The notes under the pieces: generated by a model
Seen by the model: the letters and a program-made list of their open reading frames with translations, nothing else
The model's database searches: none
What the model was told of the DNA's origin: nothing
Translations under genes and position numbers: made by a program
In this document: piece by piece, positions 1 to 5,488 of the stretch
How positions within the stretch are numbered: the stretch's first letter is position 1
How the letters are laid out: the number at the start of each line of letters is the position of its first letter
Source: Pseudomonadota bacterium
GTDB taxonomy: Bacteria; Myxococcota_A; Polyangia; Fen-1088
DNA length: 9,493 nt
Assembly (NCBI GenBank): GCA_023438785.1
Contig: JAEXQJ010000361.1
Span: 1 to 9,493 of the forward strand
Direction: 5' to 3'

Positions 1-230
1 CCCGAGGCCCCCGCGCTGCCGCCCGCTGCTCCGCCACGACCGGACACCCCGCCGGTCGAGACGCCCCCGGCCCCCGCTGTTGCCCCGCCGGTGCCAGCCG
101 TGCCCCCCGCCGAGCCGCCCGTCGCGCCGCCCTTACCCCCTTCGCCGTCGCCCGTGTCCGAGTTGCATGCGCACAGGAGCGCAATGAAGACGCCCAAAGC
201 GAATCCTGTCCCTCTTGGAGTCTTGGTCAT
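1..230 (-). CDS. Lipoprotein with Gly/Thr/Ala-rich linker, N-terminal part only
   Basis: The gene runs off the left edge, so only the first 76 codons are present. The N-terminus has a short basic n-region (MTKTPRG), a hydrophobic stretch (about residues 8-19) and a lipobox L-C-A-C with the likely lipidated cysteine at residue 22. After that comes an acidic patch (NSDTGDGE) and then an almost pure Gly/Ala/Thr/Ser linker to the edge. Such a spacer after a lipid anchor is typical of surface or periplasmic lipoproteins of Myxococcota. The start at 230 is chosen because GGAGGA sits about 7 bases upstream; an in-frame ATG at 245 is the alternative but would have the ribosome site inside the coding region. 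The functional domain lies outside the window, so no function can be given. The signal-peptide codons are less GC-rich than the linker. Confidence 0.75.
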   Translation of the reverse strand, partial: MTKTPRGTGFALGVFIALLCACNSDTGDGEGGKGGATGGSAGGTAGTGGATAGAGGVSTGGVSGRGGAAGGSAGAS

Positions 231-332
231 GGCGATCTCCTCCATCTTCACGTGGGGCCGATGCGGCTGGTTCTCTGAAGGCGTGGTCGTCCTCCGCCCG
301 GCAGCCGCACTCGCCCGAAGCGGAGGCTGCGC

Positions 333-338
333 ATTATG
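333..338 (-). promoter_or_regulatory. Possible -10 box of the lipoprotein gene
   Basis: CATAAT (minus strand), five of six matches to TATAAT, lies about 100 bases upstream of the lipoprotein start, in an otherwise very GC-rich spacer. It lies within a 9-base palindrome GCATTATGC. No convincing -35 box is found 16-18 bases upstream, so this is a weak call. The rest of the spacer 246-438 shows no gene. Confidence 0.2.
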
Positions 339-438
339 CACCGAAAGCCTCGAGCGCCACACCCTCGGGGGCCGGCCGCCGAGCGGACGAGAGTCGGACC
401 GAGCCGTCAGGAGTGGGTTCGGCCCGGAGGCAAGCAGA

Positions 439-1269
439 CTAGCGACTCGCCCACGAAATCCGGGCGTTGTGGGCGCGCATGCCGCGAGCGTATTGCTCCA
501 GCTCGGACGGAGTCAGGCGGCCCGAATCCAGGAAGTAGTCGCCGATGCGGCGGTGGGACTTGCTCTGGTTGTGCAACACGACCTGGCGCTGCAAGGCCGT
601 CAGGATCTCCAGGCGCACGGCGGCCTCACCGATCTTTTCGCCGGGCCGGCGGCACCTCATGGCCTGGCTGATGAGCTGCGGATCCAGGTAGCCGAGCTCC
701 ATGGCCGCCTGCCCGAACTTGGGCCGCTGCTGGGCCTGCCACACCAAGGCCTGGATCAGCTCGCGCCACGAGATTCGCCCCGAGTAGTAAATGAACTCCC
801 CCAAGCGCAAGGTGCGCGTCGGCATGGGGCCGTACCAGAAGTGATCGCGGACCGCGGGCTTCTTCCGCGCACGCGGGGACGTCGCACGCCGGGGCGCCGC
901 ACGCACCGAGGAACGCGGAGCCGAGGGTGTGGATCGCCGCCGCGCCCGAGGCCGCCGTGGCGCCGGCCTGGGGCAACGAGGCGTCACCTCCGTCTCCGTC
1001 TCGCAGGGCACATCGGTCTGCCCGGCCAAGTGCAGACAAAGAATCCGGTACGCGGCCTCGATGCTCTTGAAGTCCTCGGCCAAGCGCCCGGGCTCGCGCC
1101 CCAATACGGCGGCCCGATCCGGGTGCACCTCCATGGCTCGCCTGCGGAACAGGCGGCGGAGGGCCACCGCATTCAGTTGGGCCAGGAATTTTCCGTCCAC
1201 GTGCGTTTGGGGGCCGAACAGCACGCGACAGGCTTGAACGACTTCGGGCAAGGCGACGGGAAGGGTCAC
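439..1269 (-). CDS. J-domain protein with C-terminal MshEN-like repeats
   Basis: Protein of 276 residues. A J-domain-like segment lies at about residues 25-80: a basic helix (ALRRLFRRRAMEV), the diagnostic HPD at residues 49-51, and a third helix ending in AAYRIL. J-domains stimulate DnaK/Hsp70 ATPase, so a DnaK partner is likely. A basic, Pro/Arg-rich linker follows (about 98-141). The C-terminal half has four degenerate copies of a roughly 25-residue motif of the R/K-x-G-x5-8-G-x6-L type, starting near residues 155 (RLGEFIYYSG), 184 (KFGQAAMELG), 212 (KIGEAAVRLE) and 241 (RIGDYFLDSG). This resembles the MshEN/GspE N-terminal domain, some members of which bind cyclic di-GMP. Start: GTG at 1269 has AGGAGG five bases upstream; a longer in-frame ATG at 1326 lies upstream of the candidate promoter and has no good ribosome site. 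There is no DnaJ zinc-finger region, so this is not DnaJ itself. Its specific role is unknown. Confidence 0.82.
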   Translation of the reverse strand: MTLPVALPEVVQACRVLFGPQTHVDGKFLAQLNAVALRRLFRRRAMEVHPDRAAVLGREPGRLAEDFKSIEAAYRILCLHLAGQTDVPCETETEVTPRCPRPAPRRPRARRRSTPSAPRSSVRAAPRRATSPRARKKPAVRDHFWYGPMPTRTLRLGEFIYYSGRISWRELIQALVWQAQQRPKFGQAAMELGYLDPQLISQAMRCRRPGEKIGEAAVRLEILTALQRQVVLHNQSKSHRRIGDYFLDSGRLTPSELEQYARGMRAHNARISWASR

Positions 1270-1289
1270 GGCGGCCTCCTGCTTCCCCG

Positions 1290-1318
1290 ATCCTAGAGAA
1301 CCCGTTGCACCCAAACAA
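1290..1318 (-). promoter_or_regulatory. Candidate promoter of the J-domain gene
   Basis: On the minus strand TTGTTT (1313-1318) and TAGGAT (1290-1295) are separated by exactly 17 bases. The -35 matches consensus at three positions and the -10 at four. Transcription would start near 1283, giving a leader of about 14 bases that still contains the AGGAGG site at 1275-1280. This supports the GTG start at 1269 over the ATG at 1326. Confidence 0.35.
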
Positions 1319-1372
1319 GACCCCACGGCGCACCGCCAGAGGACCGTCAGCTCGCCAGGAATGTGACGGTGA

Positions 1373-2728
1373 TTAGCGCTCGGGCGGATCGTCCGACGAG
1401 AAAACGATATCGCCCGCTTCCCGCTCCGTGGCCGGGGCCTGGGCGCGTTCCCGGGCCACGGCGTTCAGCTCCTCGCCGATGCGCGGGAAGGCGTAGCGCA
1501 TCTGTCCCGCCTCGTCGGTGGTCACATCGCCGCCCAGAGGAACCAGCGATTGATCGAGCACCTTGGCCGCCTGAGGATCGGAGGCGATCTGTTGCGGCGG
1601 CAGGGGCGCGCCGCGGTTCTCAAGCAACGTGCGCAGGAAGGTGCGCCGGGCGTTGCGCCGGTGGCGCCCATGATCGCGCACGTTCTCCACCAGCCAGCGC
1701 CCCAACGGCACGCCGAAGACCATCAGCGAGAAGAGCATGGGATAGGTCTGCAGCAGGAACTCGTGTCCCAGCGGCGCTCCCACCCGCGCCTCGAAGGCGG
1801 GCACGATCCACAAGGGCGCCAGCAGGTTGAAGCCGTTGAAGAGCGAGATGGCCACGTTGGTCCCCGGCGTGTTCCCCGTGATGGGCGGCCGCTGCTCCAG
1901 ACGCTGCCAGGCCCGCCGCGGCTCCCGGCCCTCGGCCCCCGCCTCCTGCGCGGTCTTGCGGATGTCCTTGAAGACGTAGATCACCACGCCGTCGTCGGTC
2001 ACCTCGGGCTCACCTCCGTAGTCCGCCATGAGGCGGGTGGCCTCCTCCTCGGCGCGCGCGAAATCCCAGCCCATGAGCGCCACCAGATCGACGGCGGCAA
2101 TGCGGCCCTGGTTCTTGCGAATGTGGGCCAGAATGTCCTTCTCGTCGGCCAGGGGATCCGCGGCAGGCTTGGGGGGACCGAAGACGAACTCGAAGACCTT
2201 CTTGTACAGAGGCTTGCTCGGGGTGCGCCGCCGCCGTCGACGGTAGCCCGTGTCGTCGGGCCCCCAACCCCACATCCACAGAATGGGCCAACCGATATCG
2301 AAGCCCCCGCCCTCGTCGCGATCATCCGAACGGCGGGCGAAGATCAGGGCCAGCATCATGGCCAGGAAGATCAGGAAATAGACCGCCAGCGTGGTGACGA
2401 TGGAAATCTTGAAGAGGAAGGTGAAGCCCTTCCACAAGGCCCGCCCGACCTTGGCCAGCTTCTCGCGCAGGGGCACCGCGTCTCGGCGCGTGAAGCTTGG
2501 CTCGAAGCGGTAGATGAGCTCGCCACTCTCGGTAGCGGCTAGGTGGCTGCGGTATTCCTTGAGCAAGTCCGTCAGCGCCTGCTCCGTCGCGGGCACGGGC
2601 AGACCGGACAACGCAACCGCGTCGGCCTTGGTCAACTGCCCGCCGTGTCCGCGCAAGGCCCGGAGCAGCAGACGCTTGGCCTCCTCGTCGCTGTAGTTCT
2701 TCTTCTCGATCGTCGGCTGGCCGGCCAT
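1373..2728 (-). CDS. Membrane protein with three winged-helix-like repeats, function unknown
   Basis: Protein of 451 residues. Three copies of a roughly 60-residue unit occur at about 13-77, 195-256 and 354-417. Each has two or three helices, a leucine/alanine-rich middle and a closing beta-like segment: ELIYRFEP, GVVIYVFKD and QMRYAFPR. The pattern suggests winged-helix-like folds. Between copies 1 and 2 is a long hydrophobic segment (about 103-131), then a Trp/Gly-rich stretch (WPILWMWGWG) and a run of six arginines (163-168). Between copies 2 and 3 are two further hydrophobic segments (about 292-312 and 323-347). A conserved-looking motif YKKVFEFVFGPP precedes copy 2; from memory, similar motifs occur in uncharacterised cyanobacterial and chloroplast membrane proteins, but I cannot verify this. 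No enzymatic motif is seen. The ATG at 2728 has no strong ribosome site, but no other start lies nearby. It is separated from the J-domain gene by 103 bases. Confidence 0.8.
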   Translation of the reverse strand: MAGQPTIEKKNYSDEEAKRLLLRALRGHGGQLTKADAVALSGLPVPATEQALTDLLKEYRSHLAATESGELIYRFEPSFTRRDAVPLREKLAKVGRALWKGFTFLFKISIVTTLAVYFLIFLAMMLALIFARRSDDRDEGGGFDIGWPILWMWGWGPDDTGYRRRRRRTPSKPLYKKVFEFVFGPPKPAADPLADEKDILAHIRKNQGRIAAVDLVALMGWDFARAEEEATRLMADYGGEPEVTDDGVVIYVFKDIRKTAQEAGAEGREPRRAWQRLEQRPPITGNTPGTNVAISLFNGFNLLAPLWIVPAFEARVGAPLGHEFLLQTYPMLFSLMVFGVPLGRWLVENVRDHGRHRRNARRTFLRTLLENRGAPLPPQQIASDPQAAKVLDQSLVPLGGDVTTDEAGQMRYAFPRIGEELNAVARERAQAPATEREAGDIVFSSDDPPER

Positions 2729-2757
2729 GAGGCCAGTTTTCTACGACTGCGGCGCGG

Positions 2758-2769
2758 ATGCCACGGCAT
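2758..2769. promoter_or_regulatory. 12-base inverted repeat upstream of the membrane-protein gene
   Basis: ATGCC-AC-GGCAT, a perfect 5-base inverted repeat with a 2-base centre, lies about 30-41 bases upstream of the start codon at 2728, where an operator could sit. No good promoter boxes are recognisable beside it, and a repeat this short may be chance. Confidence 0.2.
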
Positions 2770-2949
2770 TCGAACGGCCCCTCGCCTGGGCGCGGCACGT
2801 CGACGGACCTCAACCAGACCCAAGCCCCGCCGTGCCACCCGCCTGCATCATGCCCTCGGGGCCCGGCGGACGAGCGTCACAGGTCGTAGGACTTCGGATC
2901 CGGGAAGCCCGCGGCCTCGCCTCCGAGCTTCACACTTCGAAAAGACGAG

Positions 2950-3204
2950 TCACCGCGCCCTGGCCGCGCCGAATGCCTCGAAGGTCAGCAGCGTGTACGT
3001 CTCGCGGATGTGCGGAATCGCATGGATCTGCCGCTCGATGAGGCGCCCCACCCCGTCCACGTCGTCCACGTAGAGCTTCACCAGCAAGTCGTATTCACCG
3101 GTGATGCTATACGCCTCGGAGAAGCTCTCCACCTCGGCGACCGCGTTCGCGACCTCGGTGACATGACCCGGCTCGACTCTCAGCATGACGAAGACAGCGC
3201 GCAT
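2950..3204 (-). CDS. Stand-alone Lrp/AsnC ligand-binding (RAM) domain protein
   Basis: Protein of 84 residues matching the C-terminal effector-binding half of Lrp/AsnC regulators: MRAVFVMLRVEPG at the start, the characteristic SITGEYDLLVKLYVDD segment (about residues 33-48), and a helix followed by IRETYTLLTF at the end. It has no helix-turn-helix, so it cannot bind DNA in the usual Lrp way. Stand-alone RAM proteins are known, form oligomers, and bind amino acids or partner Lrp proteins; the ligand here is unknown. The start at 3204 is chosen because homologous sequence begins there; extending to an ATG at 3288 adds 28 residues that do not look like the family and cross the promoter and the inverted repeat. 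There is no Shine-Dalgarno sequence, and a -10-like box lies only 6 bases upstream, suggesting a leaderless message. Confidence 0.85.
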   Translation of the reverse strand: MRAVFVMLRVEPGHVTEVANAVAEVESFSEAYSITGEYDLLVKLYVDDVDGVGRLIERQIHAIPHIRETYTLLTFEAFGAARAR

Positions 3205-3210
3205 CGGGGC

Positions 3211-3216
3211 AGTATA
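3211..3216 (-). promoter_or_regulatory. -10 box of the RAM-domain gene, probably leaderless
   Basis: TATACT on the minus strand matches TATAAT at five of six positions. It ends six bases before the A of the start codon at 3204, the usual distance from a -10 box to the transcription start, so transcription could begin at the ATG itself. No ribosome-binding sequence is present, in agreement. No clear -35 box is seen. Confidence 0.45.
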
Positions 3217-3255
3217 CGACGGACCATGGGCGGTCGCGCCGACCCGCGCCCATTC

Positions 3256-3277
3256 TGCGTGGCACGCAAGCCACGCA
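3256..3277. promoter_or_regulatory. 8-6-8 perfect inverted repeat, candidate operator
   Basis: TGCGTGGC, a six-base spacer ACGCAA, then GCCACGCA: eight perfectly complementary bases on each side. It is centred about 62 bases upstream of the RAM gene start and about 80 bases upstream of the kinase -10 box, so a dimeric regulator bound here could influence both genes. It is not followed by a T-run on either strand, so it is unlikely to be a terminator. The regulator is unknown. Confidence 0.4.
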
Positions 3278-3320
3278 CTCGCGCGCAAATCAGCCTAGCG
3301 TCCTCCGAGGCCCAGGGCCG

Positions 3321-3348
3321 TTGCAGCACGCCTCGGGCCGGCTATAGT
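3321..3348 (+). promoter_or_regulatory. Sigma-70 type promoter of the histidine kinase gene
   Basis: TTGCAG (3321-3326) and TATAGT (3343-3348) are 16 bases apart. The -35 matches four of six consensus bases (TTG-A pattern with shifted C) and the -10 five of six. Transcription would start near 3355, giving a leader of about 185 bases before the kinase ATG. It is the best promoter-like sequence in this region. Confidence 0.55.
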
Positions 3349-3375
3349 GAACGGCAACGAGAGGGAGGGGTGAGG

Positions 3376-3414
3376 ATGGAGAGCGGGCCGGCGTGGACGG
3401 ATCTGGTGTCATAG
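3376..3414 (+). CDS. Putative 12-residue leader peptide upstream of the kinase
   Basis: A short reading frame encodes MESGPAWTDLVS and starts about 20 bases after the predicted transcription start. GGAGG lies seven bases before the ATG, a stronger ribosome site than that of the kinase. Its stop codon touches the first arm of a hairpin (GCTGCG at 3414-3419), so a terminating ribosome would block that arm. This layout is typical of regulatory leader peptides, but there is no run of one amino acid pointing to a sensed substrate. It could be chance in a G-rich leader. Confidence 0.35.
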   Translation: MESGPAWTDLVS

Positions 3415-3506
3415 CTGCGACGCCTGCGCAGCACCACGCAGCCTCCCGCTGCCACGTCCGCCGGGACGTTGGTTCGCGCGTGCATGGGGCCACGTGGCGT
3501 CGACGC
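3414..3506 (+). promoter_or_regulatory. Structured untranslated leader of the kinase message
   Basis: Several self-complementary elements lie in a row. GCTGCG (3414-3419) can pair with CGCAGC at 3427-3432 or with its identical copy at 3437-3442, so two hairpins exclude each other. ACGTCC-GCCG-GGACGT (3454-3469) forms a perfect six-pair hairpin, extendable with one bulge. Two overlapping perfect palindromes follow: GCCACGTGGC (3489-3498) and GCGTCGACGC (3497-3506). None has a T-run, so a plain intrinsic terminator is not seen. Control of translation or a protein-binding site is possible. Confidence 0.3.
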
Positions 3507-3538
3507 GGGACTGCAGGGCATTCCCTCGGGAGACACCC

Positions 3539-5488
3539 ATGAGCAAGCGCGACTCGGATGCCACGCCACCGCCACGGCGCGCGCCGCGCGGACGGACGCC
3601 CTCGCCCCTCTCCGTGGATCCGCGCGGCGAGCGTATCGTCCTCGACGAGAATCTCCGCGGCCTCATCGACCAGATGCCCGTCGGTGTCCTCATCGTCGAA
3701 GCCCCCGGCGGACGCGTGCTGCTGGCCAACCAGCGATTCCTCCAGATCTGCGGCCCGGCCGGTGCGGTCCCGCTCAACGCGGACGAGTTGAGCTGGCAGG
3801 GCTGGCACGCGGACGGGCGTCCCTACGGCGCCAGAGACTGGCCCGTGATGCGGTCACTGCTGGCGGGCGAGAGGGTCATCGGCGAGCGCATCGACATCCG
3901 GCGCGGCGACGGCACCACGGGGCATATCCGGGTCAGCAGCGCGCCCCTTCGCGACAGCCGCGGCCGAACCCTGGGCGCCATCTCCGTGCAGGCGGACATC
4001 ACCGAAGAGAGTCGGGCCGAGCAGGCCTTACGCGCGAATGAGCAGCACTTCCGCACCCTGGCCGACAACTGCCCCGACGTCATCGTGCGCTTCGACCGGC
4101 AGGGCCGACACATCTACGTCAACAACGCCATCGAGCGCGTGACCGGAGTGCCGCGAGAGCAGTTCATCGGCAAGACCAACCGAGAGGTGGGATTGCCCTC
4201 GCGCCTGGCGCTCCGGTGGGAGGAGGAACTGGCGCGGGTCATCGAGAGCGGGGAGCGCTGGACCTCCGACTTCGAATACCCGGGACCGCAGGGCTCCCTC
4301 ACCTTCGAGCACGTCATGGTCCCGGAGATCGGTCCGGATGGCGAGGTGCAGGGCGTGCTGTGCGTGGGGCGCGACGTGACCGAACGGCGCCGCGTCGACG
4401 ACCAACACCGCGCGCTCAGCGAGCAGGTGGCGCAACAGAAGCGACAACTGGACACGGTGGTGGCGGCCATGGCCGACGGTCTGGTCGTCTTCGGCCCTGA
4501 GGCCGAGATCCTGCGCACCAACGCCACCGCCGAACGCCTGCTGGGTCTCACCGAGGCACAGCGCCACCTGCCCGCCAGCGAGCGGGCTCAGCTCCTGTGC
4601 GAGCGCGCCGCGGACGGCAGCGACTTCCCGCCTGGCGCGGCGCCCCTGCAGCGGGCGCTGAGCGGCGAGACGGTCAATGGTGAGGTGGTCATCCTCGAGG
4701 GCCCGCCCCCACACGAGCGGCGCTGGGTCTCACTGAGCGAGGTCCCCATCCGCGGCCAGGACGGCAACGTGGCGATGGTGGTGGCCAGCCTGACCGACGT
4801 GACCCGCCTGCACGATCTGCAGGAAGAGCGTGACGATCTTCTGCGCATGATTTCCCACGACCTGCGCACGCCGCTGAGCGCTCTGCTGCTGCAGGCCCAG
4901 ATGCTCCAGCGCTCCCTGGAGCCGGGCGATCGCAACCTCAAACGCCTGGACACCATCATCACCAACGCGCAACGCCTGGCGACCATGATCCGCGATCTGG
5001 TGGACATGGTTCGCCTGGAGAACGGACGCGTTCAACTCATCCGCCGCGACGTAGACCTGGAGAGCTTCACGGCCACGCTCATCCAGCGGCTGGCCGGCAC
5101 GCTGCAGACCGAGCGCGTGCGACTCGACTTCGAGCCCGGGCTGCCGCCGCTTACGGCCGATCCCGATCGACTCGAGCGCATCCTGGTCAATCTGGTGAGC
5201 AACGCCCTCAAGTACTCGCGCCCGCCCGAGGAAGTCATCGTGCGCGCGCGACGGGAAGAACAGGCCGTGTGCATCGACGTGGTGGACCACGGCATCGGCA
5301 TCTCGCAGAACGAGCTGCCGCACATGTTCGAGCGCTTCTTTCGCACCCAGAACACGCGGCAACAGGAGGGCCTGGGTCTGGGCTTGTACATCACGGCCAT
5401 GCTGGCGCGCGCCCACGGCGGCTCCATCGAGGTGGAGAGCCAATTGGGCCAAGGCAGCGTGTTTCGAGTCCGCCTGCCCCTGGCCTGA
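3539..5488 (+). CDS. Soluble sensor histidine kinase with three PAS domains
   Basis: Protein of 649 residues. After a basic, Pro-rich N-terminus (1-35) come three PAS-type domains at about 38-158, 165-285 and 300-423; the first two end in the usual PAC signature (QADITEES, GRDVTERR), the third in SLTDVTRL. The HisKA helix has ISHDLRTPL with the phospho-accepting His440. The ATP-binding domain shows the N-box NLVSNALKYS (Asn555), G1 DHGIGI (583-588), F-box FERFFR (598-602) and G2 GLGLGL (611-616), so it should be active. No transmembrane segment or signal peptide is present, so it senses inside the cell, perhaps a small ligand, redox or light via a PAS cofactor; none can be assigned. The ATG at 3539 is preceded by GGGAG six bases upstream; a GTG at 3494 adds 15 residues without a better site. 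No response regulator is adjacent, so it is an orphan here. It ends flush against the convergent helicase gene. Confidence 0.93.
   Translation: MSKRDSDATPPPRRAPRGRTPSPLSVDPRGERIVLDENLRGLIDQMPVGVLIVEAPGGRVLLANQRFLQICGPAGAVPLNADELSWQGWHADGRPYGARDWPVMRSLLAGERVIGERIDIRRGDGTTGHIRVSSAPLRDSRGRTLGAISVQADITEESRAEQALRANEQHFRTLADNCPDVIVRFDRQGRHIYVNNAIERVTGVPREQFIGKTNREVGLPSRLALRWEEELARVIESGERWTSDFEYPGPQGSLTFEHVMVPEIGPDGEVQGVLCVGRDVTERRRVDDQHRALSEQVAQQKRQLDTVVAAMADGLVVFGPEAEILRTNATAERLLGLTEAQRHLPASERAQLLCERAADGSDFPPGAAPLQRALSGETVNGEVVILEGPPPHERRWVSLSEVPIRGQDGNVAMVVASLTDVTRLHDLQEERDDLLRMISHDLRTPLSALLLQAQMLQRSLEPGDRNLKRLDTIITNAQRLATMIRDLVDMVRLENGRVQLIRRDVDLESFTATLIQRLAGTLQTERVRLDFEPGLPPLTADPDRLERILVNLVSNALKYSRPPEEVIVRARREEQAVCIDVVDHGIGISQNELPHMFERFFRTQNTRQQEGLGLGLYITAMLARAHGGSIEVESQLGQGSVFRVRLPLA

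Larger units (their letters stand above)
3205..3538. other. Divergent control region between the RAM gene and the histidine kinase
   Basis: A 334-base stretch without a large gene. From left to right it contains the minus-strand -10 box of the RAM gene, an 8-6-8 inverted repeat, a plus-strand sigma-70 type promoter, a 12-codon leader ORF and a structured untranslated leader for the kinase gene. Each is described separately. No tRNA or mobile sequence is seen in it. Confidence 0.6.

Noticed and set aside
364..383. Short hairpin (CTCGG/CCGAG around GGCCGGCC) after the J-domain gene
   Set aside because: Stem is only five pairs and no T-run follows on the minus strand, so I do not call a terminator.
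91..1296. Long plus-strand open frame of about 400 codons opposite the J-domain and lipoprotein genes
   Set aside because: It is antisense to genes with recognisable domains, is rich in Arg/His/Gly/Pro, and shows no domain; GC-rich codon bias on the other strand creates such frames.
1550..2542. Plus-strand 330-codon open frame opposite the membrane-protein gene
   Set aside because: Antisense frame of odd composition (Gln/His/Arg/Glu-rich); the minus-strand frame has consistent hydrophobic segments and internal repeats.
3290..3808. Minus-strand 172-codon frame over the kinase leader and start
   Set aside because: Low-complexity Arg/Pro composition, no domain, and it overlaps the kinase promoter and its first PAS domain.
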